Origin: Burhinus oedicnemus
Taxonomy: Eukaryota; Chordata; Aves; Charadriiformes; Burhinidae
Direction: 5' to 3'
Assembly: GCA_008921705.1 (NCBI GenBank)
Contig: VFFE01006700.1
Location: 290,607-354,606 of the forward strand
DNA: 64,000 bases
The notes beneath the pieces are model-generated. The model was not told the DNA's origin. It searched no databases and was given only the letters and a program-made list of their open reading frames with translations. Of this stretch, positions 1 through 9,788 are shown in pieces. The first letter of the stretch is position 1. The number at the start of each line of letters is the position of its first letter. The position numbers were made by a program, and so were the translations under genes.

Positions 1-1479
1 CTCACCAGGGCAGAATAGAGGGGGAGGACAACCTTCCGCGACCTGCTTGCCACACACCTCTTGATGCACCCCAGGATGCCATTGGCCTTCTTGGCCACAA
101 GGGCACATTGCTGCCTTATGGTCATCCTGTTGTCCACCAGGACTCCCAGGTCCCTTTCCACCAAGCTGCTTTCCAGCAGGTCAGCCCCTAACCTGTACTG
201 GTGCATGGGGTTATTCCTCTCCAAGTGCAGGACCCTACACTTGCCCTTGTTGAACTTCATGAGGTTTCTCTTTGCCCAACCCTCCAGCCTGTCCAGGTCA
301 CGCTGAATGGCAGCACGGCCTTCTGGTGTTTCAGCTCCCCCTCCCAGTTTTGTGTCATCAGCAAACTTGCTGATGGTACACTCTGTCCCTTCATCCAGTT
401 TATTGATGAACATGTTGAACAGGACTGGACCCAGTGCTGACCCCTGGGGAACACCACTTGTCACAGACCTCCAACGAGACTCTGTGCCACTAATCACAAC
501 CCTCGGAGCTCTATCTGCTAGCCAGTTTTCAATCCACCCCACTGTCCATTCATCCAACCCACACTTTCTAAGCTTGCCTATGAGGATGCTGTGGGAGACA
601 GTGTCCAAAGCCTTGCTGAAGACAACATCCACTGCCCTCCCCTCACCTATTCATCCAGTCACACCAGCGCAGAAGGCTATCAGATTAGTCAGACATGACT
701 TCCCTTTGGTGAATCCATGTTGGCTACTTCTGATAACCTTTTTTTCCTCCAGATGCTTTGAGATGATGCCCAGAATGAGCTGTACCATCATCTTTCCAGG
801 GATGGAGGTGAGGCTGACTGGCCTGTAGTTTCCCGGGTCTTCCTTCTTGCCCTTTTTCAAGACTGGAGGGACATTGGCTTTCCTCCAGTCCTCAGGCACC
901 TTGCCTGTTCTCCAGGACCTTTCAAAGATGATGGAGAGCGGCCCAGCAATGACTTCTGCCAGCTCCCTCAGCACTCGCGGGTGCATCCCATCAGGACCCA
1001 TGGACTTGTGGATGTCCAGTTGACTTAACTGGTCTCTAACTTGGTCCTCTTCAACCAAGGGAAAGTCCTCCTTCCTCCAGGCTTTCTCTGTTACTTGTAA
1101 AGTCTGGGACTCCTGAGGTCTGGCCTGAGCAGTAAAGACTGAAGCAAAGAAGGCATTCAGGAATTCCGCCTTCTCTGCATCATCTGTCACCATGGCCCCT
1201 GTCTCATTCAACAGTGGGCCCATATTTTCTCCAGTTTTTCCTTTTGCCTCCGATGTACTTGAAGAAACCCTTCCTGTTGACCTTGACATGCCTTGCCCCC
1301 CTACGCTCTACAGTCCTAAGCCATGGGATTTCCCCAAGCAGTTTCTTGAAGAGATGAAAGTTCGCCCTCCTGAAGTCCAAGGTTGCAACCCTACTTGTCA
1401 TTTTATGCCTACTGCACGTAATCCTGAACTCGATTTTGTCATGATCACTACAGCCGAGGCTGCCCCCAACTTTAATGTC
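1..1479 (-). mobile_element. CR1 LINE fragment (family A), cut by window edge
   Basis: This is a minus-strand CR1 non-LTR retrotransposon aligning by eye to the copies at 21.1-22.3 kb and 53.0-57.3 kb. Its 3' end lies outside the window. It covers most of the RT domain, the linker to the endonuclease, and then stops inside the endonuclease region near 1479, where unique sequence starts. About 250 bp are missing at about 1298 relative to the 53-kb copy, at a run of C. A 9-bp in-frame deletion at about 621 removes Tyr-Leu-Asp from the conserved YLDFSKA box, so the motif A aspartate of the RT is gone. An in-frame TGA (651-653) is shared with the two other family A copies. The element is clearly dead. 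Confidence 0.93.
651..1289 (-). pseudogene. CR1 ORF2 remnant: N-terminal RT region
   Basis: An open stretch of about 210 codons encodes the linker and the first RT blocks of CR1 ORF2. Visible signatures are the block ending in [14 protein letters not shown], the [10 protein letters not shown] box and [15 protein letters not shown]. It ends at TGA 651-653, just before the catalytic YLDFSKA box. The first part is fused through a deletion to an unrelated frame. In an intact element this protein reverse transcribes the CR1 RNA at a nicked target site. Here it is truncated and not functional. Confidence 0.9.
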
Positions 1480-2379
1480 TGTGCAATTAGTTGTACAGAG
1501 GTGGCTAGTGCCATCTGTATTGCCTTGGATTATTTTGCCTTGTTCCTAGCTGCTGCTCCAGCAGGGTATGCGTGCCCTACAAATTTCTGTGTCACCTGCC
1601 ATCCTCAAGAATATGTCTTGGACATCCTCTGGCATCTCATATGTTATGAAATGTCCATATGTGGGCAACTTCATTGAATGTTTGGTCAATTAATTTAATT
1701 AATGATTTTTGGATGATATTCAAGTAATAATATGGGCATCTAAAGACAAAGCAGTCAGTCAGAGATTTCACTGGGCTCCACTGCCTGTATTGACTAGACC
1801 TCTGTCAGTTCCATGACAGCTTCAACACAGCTCACTCGATGACAGCTTCAACGCAGCTCACAGGCAGATCTGGTAGTCTGGAGGTGAATCACACACCTGG
1901 GACAATCACTGTGTCACAGTGTTAAAAATTCAGTGGTTTGCAAATTAGAGTTCAAAACAAATGTTTTCTTGACTTCGTACATCTTCACATAACCACAGCC
2001 AGTCAGAATCCTTTGACCTTTCTTTGAACAATGCAGGCAAAATTCCCTTTTTTTTTTGCTAGAATTCTCGTTACCATCTTCCTATACCACCTCTATGAAA
2101 TATTAGGCAGATTCATGTTCACTTGTGGAAGAAAGAGGAAGTTATCAAACAAAAGAGAAGAGACAAGAAATAAGTCAAGCTTCTGGACTTTGTACTTGCA
2201 AATTCTGAACACAGTCCAGCAGCAGCAAACTACATGCTGTAAATTTGCCTTGAAAAGCAGAAATGGAATAAAATATCCTGAAAATGAAAACGTGATATGG
2301 TAGGTTATCAGAAAGCCAGGCTACAAGTTAAGATTATACAGAACAATACTATATTGCAATACTACATAGTTTGTATTAC
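1480..2379. other. Unique AT-rich sequence, probable intron or 3' flank
   Basis: No coding frame, RNA gene or recognisable repeat is supported apart from the short direct repeat at 1813-1864. An open frame on the plus strand at 2031-2303 has no splice context or known motif and is probably chance. Confidence 0.5.
1813..1864. repeat. Two-copy direct repeat, period 26 bp
   Basis: The 22-bp unit ATGACAGCTTCAAC(A/G)CAGCTCAC occurs twice in tandem, with one mismatch and a period of 26 bp. It looks like a local replication-slippage duplication. Confidence 0.8.
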
Positions 2380-2442
2380 CTGCAAACGATTATGAGGTCC
2401 AAACTTTTGAAGTCCTTGAAACTCTTTCATGCTTTGGAACTC
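2380..2442 (-). CDS. Candidate exon (63 nt) of unidentified host gene
   Basis: On the minus strand a TTATTTTTCAG acceptor and a CAG|GTAATA donor bound 63 nt. Only one of three frames is open (21 codons, EFQSMKEFQGLQ..., phase 0 to 0). The peptide has no family I recognise. It could be a 3' exon of the minus-strand gene at 9.5-44.4 kb. I could not link its phase to the last well-supported exon at 9500-9585, so it may belong to a different transcript or be a chance match. Confidence 0.3.
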
Positions 2443-3206
2443 CTGAAAAATAAGTAGTGAACAGTGTTCAAGTAACATTCTTTGAGCTAATGCAAAATAT
2501 TAAATGCTTTGATCAATACTTCAAAATACTGTACCTTTCATGAATATTGCGAGATGTCTTGCAGACGGTATGCATATGGCTCACTCTTGGACTTTTTAGG
2601 GAGGCATCCTTTCTGCAACAAGTGTTTACTCATCTTCTTGCATCCCAGTATAACACTGATTCGTTATTTTTCTGTATTATTTTGCAGAGTGAATATTTAT
2701 GTGTTCTGTAGTAACTGCATATATTACTGTGAACTTTTGTTCTTGTTCTCTCTGAAACACGTTCACACTGAAGTCTTAGCAGTGTGGTATGCTGCAGTAA
2801 AACACATAATTATCAACGTGCTTCAGCACAGTTTTCACTATGACTCTCTATCCTTCCTAAATCTTTCTATGCTCTCATTATACTTCCATCTAACTTGGAA
2901 AATATGGTTAAATGTGACAACCTAAGCTTCATGGTGAATCCACTTGATGGGTGTTCTAGTGTTTCTCTCTTTCATTTTATAAATTGAATTCAATAAGGCA
3001 CTGTTTGTATAGCAAGCAAAAATCACATTTTCAGCACAGCTACACTACTCATCTTTGGGAAAAATATACTATTTTTAAAAGAAATCTGAATTGGCTGTTA
3101 AAATAAAATTAATTGCTAATGCAACTTCGATAATTCATGTTTTTTCTCTTTCATGTTTTTTCTTGTTTCCTTCCATATGTCTCTAAAGGAAAAAACAAAT
3201 AGTCAC
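2443..3206. other. Non-coding or unresolved sequence
   Basis: Mostly AT-rich unique sequence. On the minus strand a stretch of about 80 nt near 2539-2617 sits between a TTGTTGCAG acceptor and an AAAG|GTACAG donor, and one frame stays open. The phases do not join it to its neighbours, so I do not call it an exon. Confidence 0.4.
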
Positions 3207-3317
3207 TTATTTTCTTTAGTGTCTGCTCAATTTGTTGAACTATGATAGCATAGTTTCTATCCCTTAGCCGTTTCGTATTCTCATTGTCATTCTTAGTTTG
3301 CTGTTTCAGCTCTTCCT
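3207..3317 (-). CDS. Candidate coiled-coil exon of unidentified host gene
   Basis: The minus strand has a highly charged open frame (EELKQQTKNDNENTKRLRD...IEQTLKK) that would form a coiled coil. The acceptor (TCTGGTAG, or the GAG 2 nt on) has a weak pyrimidine tract, and the only nearby donor is A|GTGACT. An old CR1 is inserted directly upstream at 3345. Purine-rich DNA easily gives such peptides by chance, so this is weak. If real, it would be a 3' exon of the minus-strand gene. Confidence 0.25.
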
Positions 3318-3344
3318 CTACCAGATGTTTGTGTAACAATTATT

Positions 3345-3600
3345 TACCTTGGATTACAGAGTTGATAGAATCAATGGATAAGAAGGAACCTCAAAGGAAC
3401 ATCTAGTCTATCACTTCTTTCAAAGCAGAATCAATGATATCTACACTGTTCTGAGCTGATGTTTGTCTAAACTTCCTTTTCCATACCTGCAGTTTTGGGG
3501 ACTCCACAGCCCACCAACTCTACTTCACAACAATGCTTTACAGTGATCTATAACATCATGGTCACTTTTGGCACAAACTCCATGAAACAGAGTAACTTCT
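3345..3600 (-). mobile_element. Old, diverged CR1 3'-end fragment
   Basis: The plus strand reads like a decayed reverse complement of a CR1 3' end: an AGAATCAATGG-type tail, then GGAACCTCAAAGGAACATCTAGTC, CTTTCAAAGCAG and later GGGGACTCCACAGCCCACC. The left edge is fairly clear, the right edge is not. Divergence is high, so it is much older than the copies at 4.8-8.1 kb and 53-57 kb. Confidence 0.55.
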
Positions 3601-4084
3601 TACCAACGGATATGTGTATTCCATTATTTCTTTCTGTTTGTCTTTGCAGGAGGCAGGTGAAATCCAGTAATGTCATAGGCTTGTGGAGATTTAAGAAGGT
3701 GGTGACTAAGTCTGGATTTTTCTCCTGATGACAACAATCATCATCTGACCTTAACTAGGGTATTTGTTCTGAGACATTCATGGTATCAAAGCCCGGCACC
3801 TCATAAACTGAGCTTACCTGGAACATTCGTTCTGAGAAATGCATAGTGTCGAAGTCTCACAGTTATGACGAAAGAAATCATACTCTTAAGAGAGAAAACA
3901 TAAAATATACACAGAGAAACTTGTTGTGAGTGGTTTAAAACTGACTAATACCAGTCAGTTATTTAATGCAGGTAAATTTCTAATAAAGGGTACCAAAGGC
4001 ATGCCTTCTATAATGAAACGACTGGCTATGTGGACAAGTGAAAAGCAGTGTTTGACACACTGAATGGTAGAGTATTAAATCAGA
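3601..4084. other. No feature recognised
   Basis: Unique sequence between two old CR1 fragments. The right part of the older CR1 may extend into it. No coding frame with splice support was seen. Confidence 0.5.
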
Positions 4085-4740
4085 AGGATCCTGATAAACT
4101 TGAGGACTGAGTCTGCAAAAGCTTCATGAAGTTGGACAAGGAAATTTGCAAAGTTTCACCGCTGGTGCAGAATAGCTCCATGTGTCCATGCAGGCTGTGG
4201 AGTGGTTGGCTGAGGAAATGGATCTGGGAGTTACACTGTGCACTGGGTCTGGATGGGATGGAGTTACCTGGATGATAACTGGATGAATGTGTTCCTGTCA
4301 TCAGTAAGGCAAACTGCCTCCTACTACTAAGGAGGAGGGCAGCCAGCACATTGAGGGAAGTAATTAACCCTCCTCAGAGCTGGAGAGGCTGCACCTGGGA
4401 CACAATTCCGGGTACTCCAAGAGGGATGCTGAAACACTGGAGCAGGTACAAGTGGTTGGCAGCTTACAACACGTGACCTCCAGGGAGCCTTGAGAGAGCT
4501 GGTCTTGTCTGTTTTGGTGAAAAGGAGGTTAAAACATGAAGCTAAACTCTTGTTACTGCGAGATGACAGAGCAGTGAGCAATGGCCAGAAACTGTGGCTT
4601 GGAGGATTCAGACTGGTCATCAGGAAAACCCTCTCTCAAGGGTATGGTAATGCCATGTTGGAACCAGAGCAGGTGGAAGACGCAAAGCTCATCTGTTCCA
4701 GGGTCAGCAATAGTCCTACTTGAAGTGGGCAGTTGAACAA
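4085..4740 (+). mobile_element. Old, diverged CR1 fragment, sense strand
   Basis: Decayed CR1 ORF2 C-terminal and 3' sequence in plus orientation. Recognisable islands are AGCTTCATGAAGTTGGACAAGG (compare NFMKFNKG), CTCCAAGAGGGATGCTGAA followed by CACTGGAGCAGG, GAGCAATGGCCAGAAACTGTGG, and GATTCAGACTGGTCATCAGGAAAA. Many indels and stops are present. It ends just before the 3' end of an opposite-strand CR1, so the two form a tail-to-tail pair. Confidence 0.6.
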
Positions 4741-4869
4741 CATGGTCATCAATGTTCCCTTCTGACTAAAACATCCATGTTCCTGTGATAAACAAACTAA
4801 TGAAAATGTTGGAAAAGGCCTTTAAGATCATCCAGTCCAACCATTGACCCTACTCTACCAGCTCTGCCA

Positions 4870-6188
4870 CTAAACCATGTCTCTAAGCACCACATCTACA
4901 CGACTTTTAAATACATCTAGGGATGGTGACTCAACCACCTCCTTGGGCAGCCTGTTCCAATGTTTGAGAACTCTTTCAGTGAAAAAAATTTTCCTAATGT
5001 CTGGCCTAAACCTCCCCTGGCGCAACTTAAACCCATTTCCTCTTGTCTTATCGCTAGTTACTTGGGAGAAGAGATCAGCTCCCATCTCACTACAACCTCC
5101 TTTCAGGTAGTTGTAGACAGCAAGAAGGTCTCCCCTCAGCCTTCTCTTCTCCAGACTAATCAATCCTAATTCCTTCAGCCACTCCTCATAAGACATGTTC
5201 TCCAGACCCCTCACCAGCTTTGTTGCCCTTCTCTGGACATGCTCCAGCACCTCAGTGTCCCTCCTGTACTGTGGTGCCCAAAACTGAACACAGTACTCAA
5301 GCTGCGACCTTGCCAGCGCTGAGTACAAGTCATGAACACTTCCCTGCTCCTGCTGACCACACTATTCTTGATACAGGCCAAGATGCCATTGGCCTTCTTG
5401 GCTACCTGGGCACACTGCTGGCTCATGTTTAGCCGGCTGTCCACCAGGACCCCCAGATCCTTTTCTGCCAGGCAGCTTTCCAGCCACTCTTCCCCAAGCC
5501 TGTAGCGTTGCCTGGGGTTGTTGTGACCCAAGTGCAGGACCCGGCACTTGGCCTTGTTAAACCTCATGCAGTTGGCTTCAGCCCATCGATCCAGTCTGTC
5601 CAGATCTCTCTGCAGAGCCTTCCTACCCTCAAGCAGATCAACACTGCCGCTTAATTTGGTGTTATCTGCAAACTTACTGAGGGTGCACTCAATCCCCTCA
5701 TCCAGATCACCAATAAAGATATTAAACAAGGCTGGCCCCAAAACTGAGCCCTGAGGAACACTGCTTGAGACCTGCCGCCAGCTGCATTTAACGCCATTCA
5801 CCACAACTCTCTGGGCTCGGCCATCCAGCCAGTTTTTAATCCAGCGAAGAGTACACCTGTCTAAGCCACAGGCTGCCAGTTTTTCTAGCAGAATGCTGTG
5901 GGAGACTGTGTTGAAAGCCTTACTAAAGTCCAAGTAGACAACATCCACAGCCTTTCCTTCATCCACCAGGCGGGTCCCCTGGTCGTAAAAGGAGATCAGG
6001 TTGGTCAAACAGGACCTGCCTTTCATGAACCCATGCTGACTGGGCCTGATCCCCTGGTTGTCCTTCACATGCCGCGTGAGCGCACTCAGGATGAACCATT
6101 CCATGATCTTTCCTGGCACTGAGGTCAGGCTGACAGGCCTATAATTGCTTGGATCCTCCTTCTGGCCCTTCTTGTAGATGGGTGTCAC
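4870..6188 (-). pseudogene. CR1 ORF2 reverse transcriptase, inactivated
   Basis: RT and C-terminal region of a family B CR1. From the amino end: [45 protein letters not shown] (motif A), [13 protein letters not shown] (motif B), and FADNTKL where the catalytic FADD is expected, so the second aspartate is Asn (codon at 5661-5663). A frameshift near 5330 separates the C-terminal part, which reads [20 protein letters not shown]. The function in an intact element is target-primed reverse transcription. The lost aspartate and the frameshift make it inactive. Confidence 0.93.
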
Positions 6189-6204
6189 ATTGGCAAGCCT
6201 CCAG

Positions 6205-7684
6205 TCATCTGGGACCTCCCCTGTTGACCAAGACCGCTGATAAATGATGGAGAGTGGCCAGCTCCCTCAGCACTCTTGGGTGGATCCCATCTGGGCCCAT
6301 AGGCTTGTGGCTGTCCAGTTGGCATAGCACGTCACTAACTGCTTCCTCTTGGATTATGGGGGGTTTATTCTGTTCTTCATCCCTGTCTTCCAGCTCAGGG
6401 GGCTGAATACCCTGAGGATGACTGGTCTTACTACCAAAGACTGAGGCAAAGAAGGCATTAAGTACCTCAGCCTTCTCCTCATCCTTGTTGACAATCTGCC
6501 CCTTCGCATTCAATAAGGGGTGGAGATTCGCCCTGGCTCTCTTTTTGTTGTTAATGTATTTGTAAAAACCTTTTTTGTTATCTCTTACGACAGTGGCCAG
6601 ATTAAGTTCTAGCTGTTCTTTCGCCCTTCTGTTGTTTTTTCTGCATGACCTAACTAGATCCCTATACTCTTCTTGCGTTGCCTGCCCCTTCTTCCAAAGG
6701 TGGTAAACTCTCCTTTTTTTCCTGAGTCCCAGCAAGAGCTCCCTGTTCAGCCAGGCCGGTCGTCTTCCCTGCTGGTTCATCTTACGACACATGGGGACAG
6801 TCTGCTCTTGTGCCTCTAAGACTTCCTTCTTGAAGAATGTCCAGCCTTCTTGGACCCCTTTGCCCTTCAGAACTGTCTCCCAAGGGACTCTCTTAACAAG
6901 TGTCCTGAACAGGCTGAAGTCTGCCTTCCGGAAGTCCATGGTAGTGGTTTTGCTGACCCCCTTCCTTACTTCACCAAGAATTGAGAACTCTGTCATTTCA
7001 TGGTCGCTAAGCCCAAGACAGCCTCTGACCACCACATCACCCACCAGATCTTCTCTGTTTGTGAGCAGCAGGTCTAGCAAGGCACCTCCCCTGGTAGGCT
7101 CACTTACCAGTTGTGTCAGGAAGTTATCTTCCACACTTCAGGAATTGCCTAGACTGTTTCCTCTCTGCTGTGTTGTATTTCCAGCAGATGTCTCGTAGGT
7201 TGAAGTCCCCCACTAGGACAAGGGCTGGGGACAGTGAGACTTCCATCAGCCGCTTGTAGAATGCTTCATTTATTGCTTCATCCTGATTGGGTGCTCTATA
7301 ACAGACTCCCAACAGGATATCTGCCTTGTTGGCCTTCCCCCTCATCCTTACCCATAAGCACTCGACCTCACCTTCACAGTCATTAAGCTCTATACAATCA
7401 AAACACTCCTTAAGATATAGAGCCACCCCACCACCTCTCCTTCCCTGCCTATCCCTTCTGAAGAGCTTATAGCCATCCATTGCAGCACTCCAGTCATAAC
7501 AGCCATCCCACCATGCTTCTGTGACAGCGACTATGTCATAACTATCCTGCTTCACAATGGCTTCCAGCTCCTCCTGTTTCTTGCCCATGCTGCGTGCATT
7601 GGTGTAGATACACTTGAGCTGGGCTATCGATTTCTCCCCCAATGTTGGCATGCTGCCCCTAGGCTCATCTCTAACGCGCTTCAC
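6205..7684 (-). pseudogene. CR1 ORF2 endonuclease and linker, frameshifted
   Basis: Two overlapping frames encode an APE-type endonuclease and the linker to the RT. The N-terminal part (7124-7684) has CIYTNARSMGKKQEEL, AVTEAWWD and VLVGDFNLRDICW, matching the N-x-R, E and GDFN motifs of the family. A frameshift near 7130 leads into the 309-codon frame 6205-7134, with LSDHEMTEF (SDH motif), a basic linker, and [15 protein letters not shown] second frameshift near 6200 separates it from the RT. The catalytic motifs are visible but the protein is broken. Confidence 0.92.
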
Positions 7685-7707
7685 TCTATCCTCCTCCCCC
7701 TTCGTAC

Positions 7708-8133
7708 CTAGTTTAAAGCCACCTCAATGAGCCCTGCCATCTCATGAGCAAGGATCCTTTTCCCTCTTCGAGAGAGCTGAATTCCATCTGTCGCCAGGAG
7801 GCCCAGTGCCGTGTAAACCTCCCCGTGATCAAAAAAACCAAAATTCCACTGGTGGCACCAGCCTCTGAGCCATGTGTTTAAAAGGTGTGTTTTCCTGTTC
7901 CTCTCAGTGTCCTTCCCTGCCACCGAAGGAATTGAGGAAAACACTACCTGTGCTCCCGATCCTGCGACCAGTCACCCGAGTGCCCTGAAGTCCTTTTTGA
8001 TCGCTTTTGGGCTACTGACTGCAACCTCATCACTGCCCACTTGCACAACAAGGAGCGGATAATAATCAGAGGGCCGTACCACACCAGGGAGTTTCCTAGT
8101 GATATCCCTGATGACCCAGGAAGTAGGTGGGAA
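7708..8133 (-). pseudogene. CR1 ORF1 C-terminal remnant
   Basis: The last part of CR1 ORF1, an esterase-like RNA-binding protein. The frames 7944-8133 and 7708-7944 carry MFSSIPSVAGKDTERN and LSRRGKRILAHEMAGLIE, which match the same region of the 53-57 kb copy (MFSSIPPVAGKDEGVN). A frameshift near 7944 and the 5' truncation remove most of the protein. Confidence 0.85.
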
Positions 8134-8139
8134 AGCACA

Positions 8140-8205
8140 GTAAATGTAGATTAGATTAATAGATTAAATAGATTAATTAAAATAAATAGATTTGTAAATT
8201 AAAAG
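8140..8205. repeat. AT-rich simple sequence at CR1 5' junction
   Basis: Short AGATTAA/ATAGATT-type units directly follow the 5' truncation of the CR1. It may mark a local duplication or slippage at the integration junction. Confidence 0.6.
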
Positions 8206-9499
8206 TTTCTTCTTCTGCCTCTGAAACTTTTCTTCAGAGGAATTCAGAGGTGAATTAGATGAGAAGTCCTCCAAGATACAATACATTGGCAGAAGCCATG
8301 CTCTGAAGGACCAAGTGGAAATCAGCAGGATTGAAATTGGAAGGACTGAATTCTGGTTTTGTCCTGGTACCTCTGAGAACTTAGTGAAGTCCAAACAACG
8401 ATTTGCTTGGATTCTCCTCCCACTCTGTTTCAGACTTTCCCTGAAAAGCAAAAAGTTCTGTGCTGATGGAAGAATCAATCAGAATTCTGAATTTTGATTT
8501 GCAGGACTTCATTTTTTCTTCTGCGTAAGAAAGAACGTAGCCCTTACTGATGTCACAGGTTTTTAATTTTTTTTTTTTAAATATAAAAGAGTAGGGTATT
8601 TTCTTTGTCTACACGTTTCCTTTGTGGTATAGTACAAGAAACATGCCAAACAAACTGACATTTGTGTAACCCCGGAGGTGTCAATAACATTTCACAGTTG
8701 TAATATAACACAGAATTTCATTACAAATGTTTTACTGAAACACGTCCATGAAGCCTGTATCTAAACCCATATTTTTAAAGGTTTTTGATTAGGACAAAGT
8801 GACTTGTATTTATCTATCCATAACAATAATGCCTGTAAAATCAAGGTACAGTCATGTAACTGAAAGAAATGCTTACAAATAGAGCCCTAATTTTGTTAAA
8901 GTAGAATACTTACAGTCTTGTAGTTATATTTCTCAACAATATTTTGACAAAGAGCATTCATTTGAATTAGTAATTGTTCATGTTTTCATTACCACAGGTT
9001 TTATGACAGATAAAGTTGCACATTAATTTCTACAGTTCTCCCTGTGCTGTATTCTTATAGAGTATTAAAAAGAACTAAAGAGCTGTAATATTTCTCAAAT
9101 GGCATGTAATTACAAGGCACCTTTCAAGAAACTTCACAATTCAGAAATCACACTGAATTTCTAGTGCACTGCTCTTCATAAAGCACTGCCATACTTAATC
9201 TAATCCCGCAGCTCTACTTCTCAGATCCGTTATTCCTGTTTACACTGCTTATTTACCTGGGACCAGTCATGCACCATATTCTAGAGATGCACCTGCTTTG
9301 GTGAGAATGTAAATATAAAAAAAGAATAATCTATAAATCGTTGGCATTACTAATGCACCTTATATCAATGATAGTCATTCTAATGTAAAACCAATAGTGG
9401 CATGAAAAGCTGCAGCATGGTGATACCCATATGATAACTTTAGACATGGTTCTTCGAGACTTAGGAGTGCATTATTTACTTACAGTGCTGAGTACTTAC
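8206..9499. other. Unique AT-rich sequence, probable intron
   Basis: No complete exon could be supported. Two donor-like sites are present on the minus strand: CT|GTAAGTATTC near 8910, preceded by an open coding-like frame but no usable AG acceptor, and CCAG|GTAAATAAG at 9257, with a good acceptor giving a 36-nt segment (9257-9292). Joined in phase 1 to the exon 9500-9585, that segment reads eight codons and then TGA, so it could be the gene's last coding exon, but this is not secure. Confidence 0.4.
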
Positions 9500-9585
9500 T
9501 TGATATGGAGTACCGAAATGAGTGATCATTATTAAAACATTCAGGAAATGCTTCTACAGAAGTCACAGTTCTGAAGCCTTCTTCA
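9500..9585 (-). CDS. Probable exon of unidentified host gene (86 nt)
   Basis: The minus strand has AATGTACAG| as acceptor and TCAA|GTAAGTACTC as a near-consensus donor. The frame set by the preceding exon (11134-11207, phase 2) is open for 28 codons and begins EEGFRTVTSVEAFPE. The junction codon is AG|T. It ends in phase 1. A second very strong donor, CT|GTAAGTAAAT, lies 16 bp downstream (exon end 9484), so alternative donors are possible. A 1.1-kb LTR sits in the intron just upstream. The protein family is not recognised. Confidence 0.55.
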
Positions 9586-9788
9586 CTGTACATTTCCTAC
9601 TTGGAATAAGATTAGCTGTAGTCTATGCTTTCTAGCGTACAACCCTTGTGAATGTTTATGTGCATATGCAAGAACTGGGCTGGAAGTCTTCAGGCAAAAT
9701 AGCACTGCTCATGAAGAGATATTTTTTGGTTAATTTAGAAGAAGATGTGAAAAGAACTGAAAAATGTTCTTTCTGCATGACACAGAGT

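Larger units (their letters stand above)
4809..8133 (-). mobile_element. 3.3-kb CR1 LINE (family B), 5' truncated
   Basis: This minus-strand CR1 runs from a family B 3' end (GGAAAAGGCCTTTAAGATCATCCAGTCC on the plus strand) through RT, linker and endonuclease into the last part of ORF1, where it is 5' truncated near 8133. Its sequence differs throughout from family A. The octamer tail is missing at the 3' end. The ORFs are split by frameshifts near 5330, 6200 and 7130, and the RT catalytic FADD is FADN. It lies just beyond the last well-supported exon of the minus-strand host gene. Confidence 0.95.

Noticed and set aside
61..828. Plus-strand open frames over the left CR1
   Set aside because: They are antisense shadows of CR1 ORF2; the same shadows recur over the copies at 21 and 53 kb.
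3349..3400. Possible exon ending CCAAG|GTAAAT on the minus strand
   Set aside because: The segment is part of an old CR1 3' end, and the next candidate exon would leave an intron of only 30 nt.
8315..8497. Plus-strand 60-codon frame after the CR1
   Set aside because: No flanking splice sites or known motif; length is compatible with chance.
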